Shown: positions 8,555 to 17,671, counted from the first letter of the stretch. The stretch: 64,000 nucleotides of DNA from Rhodocyclaceae bacterium (GCA_026417115.1 JAOADW010000049.1:1-64000); one strand, 5' to 3'. A program made the numbers and translations. Notes: generated from the letters alone by a model not told the origin.

Positions 8555-9766
8555 ATGGCGCGCATGTGGCGTCTTCCTTCCCTGTTCCTCGTTCTCTTCT
8601 GCGCACCCTTCGCAGCCGGGCAGACACCGCTGCAGCCCCTGCTCGACCAAGCCTCTCCGGGCGCAGTGATCCGCCTGCCGGCGGGCGATTACGCGGGGCC
8701 TGCGGTGATCGCCAAGCCGCTCACCCTCGACGGGCAAGGGCGTGCGCGCCTTTTCGGCAATGGACGCTCGACGGTGCTCACGGTGGCCACCCATGGTGCA
8801 ACAGTCCGAGGCCTTTACATCGCCAACAGCGGCGAGTCGCATGACCGCGTCGATGCCGGCATCCTCCTTCTCGGCAATCAGAATCTGATCGAGAACAACG
8901 TCCTGGAAGACGTGCTCTTCGCCCTGCACATCCAAGGGGGCCATCACAATACGATCCGCGCCAACGCCATCGTCGGCAAAAACCTCCCGCTCGCTTTGCG
9001 CGGCGATGCATTGCGCATATGGCATGGACAGGGCAATCGCATCGAGGGCAACGATTTCCGCCGCGCGCGCGACATCACGCTCGCCAACGCTCCCGACAAT
9101 CGGCTCGTCGGCAATTCTTTGCGAGAAGGTCGCTATGGGATGCATCTGATCTTTTCGCCACGCGTGACGATCGAAAAGAATCGCATCGCACACGTCGCGA
9201 CGGGCATCGTCGCCCTGTATTCGAGCGAGCTTGTCATACGCGCAAATACGATTCGCGAAGCGTGGGCAGGAGGCGGCGCCGCGTTGGTGTTCAAGGAAAG
9301 CGGCGGCGCCCTCGTGGCGGAGAACGAGATCCTCCACTGCGCGACGGGTTTGCTGGCCGATGCGCCGCTCAATACGGAGCTTTCACTCCGTATCGTAGGC
9401 AACCGCTTCGCCCACAACGCCATTGGGCTTGCCTTCTATGGCGAGGCAGGCGGCCATACGATTCGAGACAATCGTTTCGAAAACAACCTCACCCAAGTGT
9501 TCCTCAGCGCTCCCAAGGTCGGCGCGGCAAACGTCTGGGATCACAATTTTTGGAGCGACTATCAGGGTTTTGACCGCAATGGCGACGGCGTCGGGGATAC
9601 GCCCCATGAGCTTTGGTCATTCGCGGATCGCATCTGGCAAGAGCTGCCCGCCGCCAAATTTTTCGCCAACTCGCCGCTTTTCGAGCTCATCGATTTTCTC
9701 GAAAGACTCGCGCCATTTTCTGCGCCGCATCGTATCCTACGCGATGAACGACCACGAATGCGATGA
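8555..9766 (+). CDS. nosD: NosD-like periplasmic parallel beta-helix protein
   Basis: This 403-residue exported protein has a signal peptide (WRLPSLFLVLFCAPFAAGQ) followed by a right-handed beta-helix made of CASH/PbH1-type repeats (recurrent N-x-I/L-x-x-N turns such as NQNLIENNVLEDV and NTIRANAIVG), ending in the NosD-type tail (VWDHNFWSDYQGFDRNGDGVGDTPHE, then AAKFFANSPLFELIDFLERLAPF). NosD proteins help assemble the copper centre of nitrous-oxide reductase with NosF and NosY. Here it stands alone: no nosZ, nosR, nosF or nosY is in the window. The fold call is strong. The nitrous-oxide role is uncertain without partners, and a stand-alone carbohydrate-binding or copper-related function is possible. 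Confidence 0.78.
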   Translation: MARMWRLPSLFLVLFCAPFAAGQTPLQPLLDQASPGAVIRLPAGDYAGPAVIAKPLTLDGQGRARLFGNGRSTVLTVATHGATVRGLYIANSGESHDRVDAGILLLGNQNLIENNVLEDVLFALHIQGGHHNTIRANAIVGKNLPLALRGDALRIWHGQGNRIEGNDFRRARDITLANAPDNRLVGNSLREGRYGMHLIFSPRVTIEKNRIAHVATGIVALYSSELVIRANTIREAWAGGGAALVFKESGGALVAENEILHCATGLLADAPLNTELSLRIVGNRFAHNAIGLAFYGEAGGHTIRDNRFENNLTQVFLSAPKVGAANVWDHNFWSDYQGFDRNGDGVGDTPHELWSFADRIWQELPAAKFFANSPLFELIDFLERLAPFSAPHRILRDERPRMR

Positions 9767-9772
9767 CATCCC

Positions 9773-11569
9773 ATGTGCGGCATCGCCGGCGAATTGCGTT
9801 TGGACGAACAGCCTTGCGCGCGTGCAACGCTTGCGCGCATGCTGCCTGCGCTTGCCCGTCGCGGGCCAGACGGCGAAGGGCTCTGGCTTTCTGGACCCGT
9901 TGGCCTTGCGCACCGGCGCCTGGCGATCATCGACCTGACCGCGCGCTCGGCGCAACCGATGGTCGATGAAAGCCTCGAGCTCGCCCTGGTCTTCAATGGG
10001 ACGATCTACAATTATCCCGAGCTGCGCCGCACGCTCGCGCGTCGCGGTCATCGCTTCGTCTCCGACGGCGACACCGAAGTAATCTTGCGTGCCTACGCCG
10101 AGTGGGGCGAGCAATGCGTCGAGCATTTGCACGGCATGTTCGCCTTCGCCCTCTGGGACGGCCGCCGTCGCGCCCTTTTCCTCGCGCGGGATCGCATCGG
10201 CATCAAGCCGCTTTATTTCGCCCGCAGTGACCGCTTTTTCCGCTTCGCTTCGAATATCCAAGCCTTACTCTCGGCCGGCGAGATCGACACGCGTCTGGAC
10301 CCCATCGGCTTGCAGTTCCAGTTTCGCTTACATGGCGCCGTGCCGCCCCCTTACACCGTGCTCTGCGGCGTGCGCAAGCTTGCGCAAGGCACGACGCTCA
10401 CGCTTTACGCCGACGGCCGGGAATCCATACGCCGGTATTGGCGCCTGCCGCGCCCATGCCATCAGGAAGCCCTGAGCGAACACGAATGGCTCGCACGCCT
10501 GCGTCACGAATTGCTCGAAGCCGTGCGCATGCGATTGGAAATCGCCGATGTCAAGGTGGGTGTCTTGCTTTCCGGCGGCCTCGACTCTTCCCTGATCGTC
10601 GCGCTCGCGCACGCCGCCGGGGCGTCCGACCTGATGACGTTTTCCATCGGCTTCGAAGATTCGCCCGAAGAGCGTGGCCACGAATTCGAATACTCCGACG
10701 CCGTAGCCCGCCACTTCGGCACCCGACACCATCGCTACGTGATCCCCAACGACGAGGTCCTCGCGCGCCTTCCCGAAGCCGTCTGCGCCATGGCTGAACC
10801 GATGGTCAGCCAGGACGTCGCCTCCTTTTATCTGCTCGCCGAACGCGTGCGCGAAACCGTCAAGGTAGTGCAAAGCGGGCAAGGAGCGGACGAGCTCTTT
10901 GCGGGCTATTCCTGGCATGCGCAAATGGCCGCGGCAGACGATCCTGCGATAGAGCGCCTCGAGCGCAGCTATCTCGACCGTCCGCACGCAGAACTCGCCA
11001 CGATGCTCTCGGAGCCATACTGCGTGACCGAGGACCATGTCGCCGACTTCTTTCGTCAGCGCTTCGCGGAAGAGGCAAGCCCAAGCTTCCTCGATACGCT
11101 GCTGCGCGTCGAGGCCACCTGGCTCGTCACCGATGACCCCGTCAAGCGCGTGGATAACATGACTATGGCATGGGGGCTGGAGGCGCGCACACCATTCCTC
11201 GATCACCGCCTCATCGAATTCGTCGTCAATATGCCAGCGGCGCTCAAACTGGGCGCGGATGGCATGACAGGAAAATACGCGCTCAAGCGTCTCGCGCGTG
11301 GCCTGTTGCCCGACCTCGTGATCGACCGGCCCAAGGGCTATTTCCCCATGCCCGCGCTCAAATATGTGCGCGGGCCGTTTCTCGCGTTCATGCGCGAGAT
11401 CCTCGATTCGGAGGCATGTCGCGCACGCGGCCTCTACCGCCGCGAATACCTCGAAAGTCTCCTCGCCGAGCCCGAGCGCCATCGCACCAAGATCGGAGGC
11501 GCCACGCTCTGGCACATGGCCTTGCTGGAGCTTTGGCTGCAACGGAACGTCGATGCGGCAGCGGCGTAG
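9773..11569 (+). CDS. Asparagine-synthetase-family amidotransferase, N-acetylglutaminylglutamine amide (NAGGN) type
   Basis: This 598-residue class II glutamine amidotransferase begins with the nucleophilic Cys (MCGIAGE; Cys2 after Met removal), has an Ntn glutaminase domain (RRGPDGEG, HRRLAIIDL, FNGTIYNYPELR) to about 200, then an ATP-pyrophosphatase synthetase domain with the PP-loop SGGLDSS. Many segments (RLAIIDL...QPMVDE, SIGFED...HEFEYSD, AMAEPMVSQDVASFYLL, VQSGQGADELFAGY, TDDPVKRVDNMTMAWGLEART, IDRPKGYFPMPALKYVRGP) follow the branch that makes N-acetylglutaminylglutamine amide, an osmolyte, rather than asparagine. The usual partner, the GNAT/ATP-grasp NAGGN synthetase, is not adjacent. 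It starts six bases after the NosD stop and ends 18 bases before miaB. Confidence 0.85.
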   Translation: MCGIAGELRLDEQPCARATLARMLPALARRGPDGEGLWLSGPVGLAHRRLAIIDLTARSAQPMVDESLELALVFNGTIYNYPELRRTLARRGHRFVSDGDTEVILRAYAEWGEQCVEHLHGMFAFALWDGRRRALFLARDRIGIKPLYFARSDRFFRFASNIQALLSAGEIDTRLDPIGLQFQFRLHGAVPPPYTVLCGVRKLAQGTTLTLYADGRESIRRYWRLPRPCHQEALSEHEWLARLRHELLEAVRMRLEIADVKVGVLLSGGLDSSLIVALAHAAGASDLMTFSIGFEDSPEERGHEFEYSDAVARHFGTRHHRYVIPNDEVLARLPEAVCAMAEPMVSQDVASFYLLAERVRETVKVVQSGQGADELFAGYSWHAQMAAADDPAIERLERSYLDRPHAELATMLSEPYCVTEDHVADFFRQRFAEEASPSFLDTLLRVEATWLVTDDPVKRVDNMTMAWGLEARTPFLDHRLIEFVVNMPAALKLGADGMTGKYALKRLARGLLPDLVIDRPKGYFPMPALKYVRGPFLAFMREILDSEACRARGLYRREYLESLLAEPERHRTKIGGATLWHMALLELWLQRNVDAAAA

Positions 11570-11587
11570 AATACGCGCCCCCACCCC

Positions 11588-12931
11588 ATGATGTCGCAGA
11601 CGATGAGAAAGGTCTTCATTCGCACCTTCGGTTGCCAGATGAACGAGTACGACTCGCAAAAGATGCTCGATCTCTTGGCAAAAGAAGGCTATGTGCGCGC
11701 ACAAAGGCCGGAAGAAGCGGATTTGATCCTCTTCAACACCTGTTCGGTGCGGGAAAAACCCCAAGAAAAAGTGTTTCACGACCTAGGGCGCGTGCGCGCC
11801 CTCAAGGCGGAGAAACCTCATCTCTTGATCGGCGTCGGTGGCTGTGTCGCAAGCCAAGAAGGCGAGGCCATCGTCAAGCGCGCGCCTTTCGTCGATCTCG
11901 TCTTTGGTCCGCAAACCTTGCACCGGCTGCCAGAGCTGATCGCTGCCCGCTGCGCCAGCGGCCGCCCCCAAGTCGACGTCTCCTTCCCAGAGATCGAAAA
12001 ATTCGATCGCTTGCCCACGCAGAGAAGTGAATCAGGAGCGAGTGCCTTCGTTTCGGTGATGGAGGGCTGCTCGAAATACTGCAGCTATTGCATCATCCCT
12101 TATACGCGCGGCGCCGAGGTCTCGCGCCCCTTCGAAGACATCCTGCGCGAAGTCGAAGCCCTTGCCGCGCAAGGGGTACGCGAAATCACGCTCCTCGGGC
12201 AAAACGTCAATGCCTATCAAGGACAAACGCAAGAGGGCGATACTGCCGACCTCGCTTTGCTGATCGAGACCATCGCCGAATTCCCAGAAATCGAGCGCAT
12301 CCGCTACACCACCTCCCATCCAAACGAAATGAGCGAGCGCCTGATCGACTGCCACCGCCGCATCGAAAAGCTCGCTCCCCATCTCCATCTACCCGTGCAA
12401 TCCGGCTCGGACCGCATCCTGGCGGCGATGAAACGGGGCTACACGGTGCTCGAATACAAATCGGTCGCGAGAAAGCTCAAAGCCGCGCGCCCCGACTTGT
12501 CCCTTTCGACGGATTTCATCGTGGGCTTTCCGGGCGAGAGCGATGAGGACTTCGAAAAATCCCTACGCCTGATCGACGAAGTCGGGTTCGATGCGAGCTT
12601 TACTTTCATCTTCAGCCCGCGGCCCGGCACGCCAGCCGCGGAATTACCCGACACGACGCCCCCAGAGGTCAAAACCGAACGGTTGATGCGTTTGCAGGAA
12701 AAATTGGAAGCCAACGCCCAGGCCATCTCCCGCGCGATGGTCGGCAAAATCGAAAAAGTCCTCGTCGATGGGCGTGCGAAAAAGGATCCGCGCGAGCTCT
12801 CGGGCCGCACGGCCAACAACCGCATCGTCAATTTCCGGGGCTCCGAGCGTCTCATTGGCCATTTGATCCCCGTGCGCATCACGGCTGCATTGCCGCACAG
12901 TCTGCGCGGCGAAGTCGTGATCCACGATTGA
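11588..12931 (+). CDS. miaB: tRNA-2-methylthio-N6-dimethylallyladenosine synthase
   Basis: This 447-residue radical-SAM methylthiotransferase converts i6A37 of tRNAs reading UNN codons to ms2i6A37. It has the N-terminal UPF0004 domain with three cluster cysteines (C16 in [12 protein letters not shown]52 in NTCSVRE, C86 in GGCVAS), the radical-SAM motif C161-x3-C165-x2-C168 in [18 protein letters not shown], and a C-terminal TRAM domain (about 385-445). The sequence [12 protein letters not shown] is diagnostic for MiaB over RimO. ATG 11588 gives the usual N-terminus; a second in-frame ATG directly follows it. In many proteobacteria miaB is followed by phoH and ybeY, but here a leftward EF-hand gene follows. 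Confidence 0.96.
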   Translation: MMSQTMRKVFIRTFGCQMNEYDSQKMLDLLAKEGYVRAQRPEEADLILFNTCSVREKPQEKVFHDLGRVRALKAEKPHLLIGVGGCVASQEGEAIVKRAPFVDLVFGPQTLHRLPELIAARCASGRPQVDVSFPEIEKFDRLPTQRSESGASAFVSVMEGCSKYCSYCIIPYTRGAEVSRPFEDILREVEALAAQGVREITLLGQNVNAYQGQTQEGDTADLALLIETIAEFPEIERIRYTTSHPNEMSERLIDCHRRIEKLAPHLHLPVQSGSDRILAAMKRGYTVLEYKSVARKLKAARPDLSLSTDFIVGFPGESDEDFEKSLRLIDEVGFDASFTFIFSPRPGTPAAELPDTTPPEVKTERLMRLQEKLEANAQAISRAMVGKIEKVLVDGRAKKDPRELSGRTANNRIVNFRGSERLIGHLIPVRITAALPHSLRGEVVIHD

Positions 12932-12956
12932 CGCCCTCGCCTTCCTTCCCCTTGCC

Positions 12957-13802
12957 TCACTGGCCGGTATAGCGCACGGGCTGGCCGTCGAGGAGACGCA
13001 CGCGGTCGCCTTCGGCAAGGGTCTGACCCTCGGCGTCGAGATGGAATTCGCGGATTTCACCGGTATCCAGACGGACGCTGACTTTCGCCATCTTCTTCGT
13101 TTTTAGCTTCTTCTCGATTTGATGGCCGACATAGGCGCCTCCCGCTGCCCCACCGACGGTTGCGATCGTCTGCCCCGTGCCCTTGCCGACCTGGCTGCCG
13201 AGGAGTCCGCCTGCGACACCGCCGGCGATCGCTCCCAGTCCAGTGCCTTCACCTTTTTGCTCATAAAACTCGACATGGGTGACGATCCCACAGTTCGGTT
13301 GGCAACCGTCCCGCGCTCCCGCCGCCCGCTCGGACGCATGCGCCGGGCGAGCAAGCGCCCTCCCCCCTGCGAGATAGGCGCGGTATTCCTCCCAGGTCAC
13401 CTGACCATCCTGGTCGGCGTCGATTTGGGCAAAATTCTTCTTGATCGTCTCGAATTCCTTGCCCTTGGCTTTGTCGAGCTCTTTGCGCGACAAGCCGCCA
13501 CTGTCGTTGAGATCGGCTTGTTTGAAACGCGCGGCGAATCGCTCTTCCTCTCGCGCCAGAAAGCGCTCATACTCGGCAGGCGTGATTTGGCCATCGCGAT
13601 CCGTATCGATGGCGGCGAAATTATCCCTCATCGCCTTCAGCGAGGGCGCCTTGGCCTTGTCCAGTTCGACTTTCGACAAGCCGCCGCTGTCGTTGAGATC
13701 CGCTTTACGGAAATCGGCCAGCCAGCCCGGTTCCGCAGCTTGCGCCAAAGCGCCTACCATGACGAACAATCCAAAGGCAAAAAGGGTCGCTGCTTTTTTC
13801 AT
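12957..13802 (-). CDS. Secreted four-EF-hand protein fused to a glycine-zipper 2TM domain
   Basis: This 281-residue exported protein has a signal peptide (MKKAATLFAFGLFVMVGALAQA). It then has four canonical 12-residue EF-hand calcium loops at about 35-46, 66-77, 97-108 and 128-139 (DLNDSGGLSKVE, DTDRDGQITPAE, DLNDSGGLSRKE, DADQDGQVTWEE), in two tandem pairs that look like an internal duplication. After a linker with two Cys (GCQPNCG) comes a glycine-zipper segment (about 187-229, GAIAGGVAGGLLGSQVGKG...GGAAGGAYVGHQIEKK) and a C-terminal domain typical of SlyB/Rickettsia 17-kDa-type outer-membrane proteins. It probably sits at the outer membrane and binds Ca2+. It stands alone, convergent with miaB and divergent from the HIT gene. 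The function is unknown. Confidence 0.8.
   Translation of the reverse strand: MKKAATLFAFGLFVMVGALAQAAEPGWLADFRKADLNDSGGLSKVELDKAKAPSLKAMRDNFAAIDTDRDGQITPAEYERFLAREEERFAARFKQADLNDSGGLSRKELDKAKGKEFETIKKNFAQIDADQDGQVTWEEYRAYLAGGRALARPAHASERAAGARDGCQPNCGIVTHVEFYEQKGEGTGLGAIAGGVAGGLLGSQVGKGTGQTIATVGGAAGGAYVGHQIEKKLKTKKMAKVSVRLDTGEIREFHLDAEGQTLAEGDRVRLLDGQPVRYTGQ
13489..13705 (-). repeat. Internal DNA duplication inside the EF-hand gene
   Basis: The segments 13489-13519 and 13675-13705 are 31 bases long and differ at two positions. They are 186 bases (62 codons) apart, matching the spacing of the two EF-hand pairs. Similarity continues more weakly on both sides. This supports a fairly recent or conversion-maintained tandem duplication of one EF-hand pair. 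Confidence 0.75.
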
Positions 13803-13916
13803 GTCGCCCCCACGGTAAAAAGTATTCCTTAAAAACGCGACGCAAGGCGTTGCGGTTGACGTTTTATACGACGAGAATGCGCACGCTCAAAAGAAATTTT
13901 GTTATCGTTGCCCAGT

Positions 13917-14354
13917 ATGGAGGAGTGTCTGCTCTGCGCTACGCCCGGCGGATCGCTGCTGTGGCAAGACGACTTTTGTCGTATCGTCCTCGTCGAGGGA
14001 GAAGAAGCCCGCGCATTTCCGGGTTACTGCCGGATCGTCTGGCAAAAGCATGTCGCTGAATTCACCGACTTGACGCCCACCGAACGCCTGCACCTGATCA
14101 GGGTAGTCGCTGCCGTCGAATCCTCCCTGCGCGAAATCTTGGCGCCCGACAAGATCAACCTCGCCAGCCTCGGTAACGTCGTGGCGCACCTGCATTGGCA
14201 TGTGATCCCCCGCTGGCGCGACGACAGTCATTTTCCTGCGCCGATCTGGGCAGCCCCGCAGCGGCCTTCGCCATCCCGCCCACCCCCGCCTGCCGATGTC
14301 CTCGCTTCGGCATTGGCAAAGCATCTCGATGGCTCGGCTGCAAAAGCGTCATGA
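13917..14354 (+). CDS. HIT-family (histidine triad) nucleotide-binding protein
   Basis: This 145-residue cytosolic HIT-superfamily protein has the C-terminal histidine triad in VVAHLHWHVIPRW, which hydrolyses or transfers nucleotidyl groups. The N-terminus (MEECLLCATPGGSLLWQDDFCRIVLVEGE) has a CxxC-type start common to this proteobacterial subgroup, and KHVAEFTDLTPTER is the usual HIT helix region. ATG 13917 is chosen as the conserved start; an upstream in-frame start at 13899 would add six residues. The stop overlaps the next gene's ATG (ATGA at 14351-14354), so the two are very likely translationally coupled. The substrate is not known. Confidence 0.85.
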   Translation: MEECLLCATPGGSLLWQDDFCRIVLVEGEEARAFPGYCRIVWQKHVAEFTDLTPTERLHLIRVVAAVESSLREILAPDKINLASLGNVVAHLHWHVIPRWRDDSHFPAPIWAAPQRPSPSRPPPPADVLASALAKHLDGSAAKAS

Positions 14355-15973
14355 GCGCCTCCCTGCCTGCGTCCGAGCAACCGGCTCTCGGCGATTTGGA
14401 AAGCTGCCGGCTTTGGCTCAGCGAGTTGAGACTCACCGACCCCGAAAAGGCGCATCGCGCTCTGAGAAACGCAATCGAAAAGGCCAATTGCTTTCCGCTG
14501 GCCGCTGAAACACGACTGGAAATCCTCGAGGCGCTCCGCGAAACGATCTATTTCTTGCAAGGCGAAATCGCGAAGCGCTTTCTCGCTCGCCCCTTACCCC
14601 TCGCGCCGATGGAGCAAGAGGCCTGCCAGGCGGTGCTTGGTTTATGGCAGCTGGTCGGCGTAGGTTATCACCTCTGCTGGCAGGATCTCAGCCCGAATGG
14701 CGCGCAAGAAAAAAGTGCGTTGTCCGCGCAGCGCATGCTGGCCACGATGGCCGACGAGCATTTCGATCGCGTGCGTAGTGGAGAATGGATCGGCGCTCAT
14801 TACTGGCGCCGCCTCTATGACATTTACCGAGACATCGAACGTCTTGGGCTTGAAGAGATCGCCGTGGCGGATTCCTTGCGCCGCCAGGGCCAGCAAACGC
14901 CGCGTGAGGCCTTTGTGGAGACTTTGCTCTTTGCTGCCGCAAGCCCCTATGAGCTCAATGTCCGGCAACAAGGTTGGGTAGCCGGCTGGGCACGCCGCTT
15001 CGCCAGTAAAGTTTCCGTCTCGTCCTCCCCGCCGCCGCTCGATGGCAAGGCCCTCCCTTTGTGCCTCGATCTCTTCGCCGACATGCCGCCTGGATACCTC
15101 CCCTCCCCTGGCGCCGGCGCGCGGTGGCTGGATACCCGTGCTTTGCGCAAAAGCCTCAAGCTTCGTCTGCAGCGGCTTGCTCACGGCGGGCCGGATTACC
15201 CCGTCGCGCGCCTCGGTCTCGGCGCAGATTGCGTACAACCCGCCTGTGCCGAGCTCTTACGGCGCATCTACCCACGCTGGGTCAAAGGGGGCATTCGCCG
15301 TCGCCATGAACGCTTCCCCAGCACCGGCGCATGCCGGCTCAGCATTGGTTTCGCCGCGATCCATTATTACTTGGCTGGCCGGCGCATCGCTCTCGGCGGC
15401 CAATTTTCGCAAGGGGCTCTGCTGCGCGAGCGTGAAGAACTCGCCTTGTTCGATCGCCTCGCGAAACGCTTCGCCGAGGAATACAGCCGTAACCAAGGCT
15501 TTTTCCTCGAAGACTGGCAACTCGTCGAAAATTGGCAAGGACTCGACCATTCGGAAGGGGGGCTTCGGCTCGCGCGCAGCCTATCCCAGCCGGGCGCGCG
15601 ACTTTCCCTCGGGCAGCTCGTCGCGCTTTGCGAGGCGTCAGACGATCGCCTCCTCTTGGGTATGATCCGCTGGATCCGCACGACGGAAACGATGGTGCTG
15701 GCGGGCATCGAACGCATCCCCGGCAGACCCCAGGCCGTCGCCGTGCGCGCAACCGGCATCAAAGCAGAAAACGAACCCTATCGGCCCGCCTTTTGGTTGC
15801 CTGTCGAGCAAACCGACGCGGGCTTCCTGATTCTGGCCCCTGGCAGTTTTCGGCCCGATAAGATCCTCGAGCTTTGGGATGGCGCCCAGCCCCCACGCTA
15901 CCTGCGCCTGAAGGCGCTCTTACAGCGGGGCTCCGATTTCGAGATGGTCGAAAGCGCCTTGCTCAAGTCGTAA
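14351..15973 (+). CDS. Unrecognised 540-residue cytosolic protein coupled to the HIT gene
   Basis: I cannot assign this protein. It has no signal peptide or membrane segment. The N-terminal half is helical and charged (about 1-220), a middle section contains a Trp/Arg-rich patch (YPRWVKGGIRRRHERFP) and alternating hydrophobic strands, and the last 110 residues look beta-rich (LLGMIRWIRTTETMVLAGIERIPGRPQAVAVRA...FWLPVEQTDAGFLILAPGSF). That C-terminal pattern loosely recalls PilZ-like beta-barrels seen in some betaproteobacterial regulators, but no RxxxR...D/NxSxxG signature is visible, so I do not claim c-di-GMP binding. ATG 14351 overlaps the HIT stop (ATGA), so it is probably an operon partner. 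Codon use resembles the neighbours. Confidence 0.7.
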   Translation: MSASLPASEQPALGDLESCRLWLSELRLTDPEKAHRALRNAIEKANCFPLAAETRLEILEALRETIYFLQGEIAKRFLARPLPLAPMEQEACQAVLGLWQLVGVGYHLCWQDLSPNGAQEKSALSAQRMLATMADEHFDRVRSGEWIGAHYWRRLYDIYRDIERLGLEEIAVADSLRRQGQQTPREAFVETLLFAAASPYELNVRQQGWVAGWARRFASKVSVSSSPPPLDGKALPLCLDLFADMPPGYLPSPGAGARWLDTRALRKSLKLRLQRLAHGGPDYPVARLGLGADCVQPACAELLRRIYPRWVKGGIRRRHERFPSTGACRLSIGFAAIHYYLAGRRIALGGQFSQGALLREREELALFDRLAKRFAEEYSRNQGFFLEDWQLVENWQGLDHSEGGLRLARSLSQPGARLSLGQLVALCEASDDRLLLGMIRWIRTTETMVLAGIERIPGRPQAVAVRATGIKAENEPYRPAFWLPVEQTDAGFLILAPGSFRPDKILELWDGAQPPRYLRLKALLQRGSDFEMVESALLKS

Positions 15974-16061
15974 GGCCCTGCGATCTTTACCGTCCGCCGC
16001 GCAAAGAGAAAGCCCAAAACCGCGCTGCGTCCGTGCGATGACGAGGTTTCCGATGCGGTCT

Positions 16062-17453
16062 TCAGTCAGCCTGCGTCAGCGCTTTTTCTTCTTCGCTCAG
16101 CGGCTCAATGCACGCCAATTGCTGCCTGAGGACCTCGACCGTCGCTTCCGAGGCATCCCCCTGCCGCGCGCGGATGCGTTTTTCCATTTCCGCGACATCG
16201 GCAGAAGGCGCCAGGATCGCGAAAGGGACGCCCAGCCGCTTGGCCAAACGCTGAAACGCCATGCGTTCCGCGCGTCGCAAAAAAGCGGCATCGACGATCA
16301 CCGACCAGCCGTGGCTGATGGCCAATTCGGCAAGCTCCGCCAAGCGCGCATAGGTGCGCAGAGTGGCTGCCGGCGTATAGATCGAGCCGCCGCTCGCCGC
16401 ATTCGGCGCAAGCCCATAGAGCCGTTTTCGCTCGACGTCGGAACGGAAGCGCACGCAGTCGAGCATGCGGGCATGCAATAACCGGCGTCCGGAAAGATAG
16501 GTCTTGCCAGAGCCAGACGGCCCAAACGTGATCGTCAAGGCCGGCAGAGGGGGAGAGATCAGGGCTTCCGCCCACCTCAGATAGGCCTCTGTCTCTTTTT
16601 CCTTCGCTTGCAACGCAGCGACCTTCGCGCGCACCATGGCGCGATAGACGAGATAAAAGCGCAACACGACGAGCGCCTCGAAGTCTCCGCTCCAAACCAG
16701 CCATTCGGAAAGGAACGCTGAGGCGAGCCCCGCTTCGCCATGTTCGAGGAGATCGAGCAGCAAGAAGGCGATTTCGCTGGCGACATCGATGATGCGAAAT
16801 GCCGCCGAAAATTCGATGGCGTCAAAGGGCACGATGCGATCTTCGAGGAGCACGAGGTTCGCGAGATGGAGATCGCCATGCCCCTCGCGCACGCGCCCGG
16901 CGGCCTTGCGGCGACGGAAATCGCCTGCGCGCGCAGCGCCTTCCTCTGACGTCCAATTCTTCAGTCGTTGCCAGCGGGGCGCAAGATCTGGCCGCATGCG
17001 TTCGAGCTCTTCGAAGTTTTCCAGCGCGGCAGAAAGAATCGCCGCCGGCTCGCCATAGGGAGTCCCCGCTTCGGCGATCGGCATCTGCGCCTGCATCTGG
17101 GCGAGCTCACGCGCAAAGGCGAGCAAGGGCTGCTCAGAGAGTTCGCCGCGCTCACAGAGATGATCGAGACGCCGGTTCGCCGCGAAGCGGCGCATGACCA
17201 CCGCGGGCTCTCCCGCGAGCGTTACGACGCCGAGATACAACGCGGGCGCGAAGCGGCGATTGAGCCGCAGCTCTTCTTCGCAGCACGCCCGCCTTTTTTC
17301 GAGAGTGGCATAATCGAGAAAAGGCAAGGTGACGGGTTTTTTCACCTTGTAGGCATACTCGCCCGCCAACAGCACCCAAGAGATGTGGGTTTCGATCACT
17401 TCTTCGCACGGCGACGACAAGGCTTCGATGATCGCAGGCGGAACATTGGGCAT
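16062..17453 (-). CDS. Aminoglycoside-phosphotransferase-like / AAA ATPase fusion (COG2187-COG0645 type)
   Basis: This 463-residue two-domain protein begins with a kinase-like APH fold (about 1-300) with the catalytic loop in EGHGDLHLANLVLL and a metal-binding acidic site in PFDAIEFS. The C-terminal part (about 310-463) is a P-loop kinase-like ATPase with Walker A GPSGSGKTYLSG and an SDVERKRLYGL segment. The fusion is widespread in proteobacteria and usually annotated as bifunctional APH/ATP-binding protein; its substrate is not known and there is no reason to read it as antibiotic resistance. ATG 17453 gives the typical start MPNVPPAIIEAL. It is convergent with the 540-residue protein gene and divergent from oxyR, with an intervening 218-base region in which I see no clear gene. 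Confidence 0.82.
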   Translation of the reverse strand: MPNVPPAIIEALSSPCEEVIETHISWVLLAGEYAYKVKKPVTLPFLDYATLEKRRACCEEELRLNRRFAPALYLGVVTLAGEPAVVMRRFAANRRLDHLCERGELSEQPLLAFARELAQMQAQMPIAEAGTPYGEPAAILSAALENFEELERMRPDLAPRWQRLKNWTSEEGAARAGDFRRRKAAGRVREGHGDLHLANLVLLEDRIVPFDAIEFSAAFRIIDVASEIAFLLLDLLEHGEAGLASAFLSEWLVWSGDFEALVVLRFYLVYRAMVRAKVAALQAKEKETEAYLRWAEALISPPLPALTITFGPSGSGKTYLSGRRLLHARMLDCVRFRSDVERKRLYGLAPNAASGGSIYTPAATLRTYARLAELAELAISHGWSVIVDAAFLRRAERMAFQRLAKRLGVPFAILAPSADVAEMEKRIRARQGDASEATVEVLRQQLACIEPLSEEEKALTQAD

Positions 17454-17671
17454 AATGGAGCTGCTCGCGCTTGGCCGGAAATCCCATTATCCATCGAGCG
17501 CCCATGTTGCGGAAGAGACCCATGACCGCCTGACGCCACAAGGCCATTCGTTTCTCTTGCTCTGCCCGACCGCCCATGCGCCCTTGTCGCTGCAAACCGG
17601 CAAGAAGGTCGTGTTGAACGGCATCCCCCTGGAGCAGAATCACGGCACACCGTAAGGAGTCTTCGCGATCC

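Noticed and set aside
14351..15973. PilZ c-di-GMP receptor call
   Set aside because: The RxxxR and D/NxSxxG signatures are not visible.
16062..17453. Aminoglycoside resistance kinase
   Set aside because: The APH-like domain is fused to a P-loop ATPase in a common chromosomal family of unknown substrate.
17454..17671. Short open frame from about 17455 to 17655 in front of oxyR
   Set aside because: It would encode about 66 residues with no recognisable family features, no ribosome site and no signal; it is more likely part of the oxyR leader.
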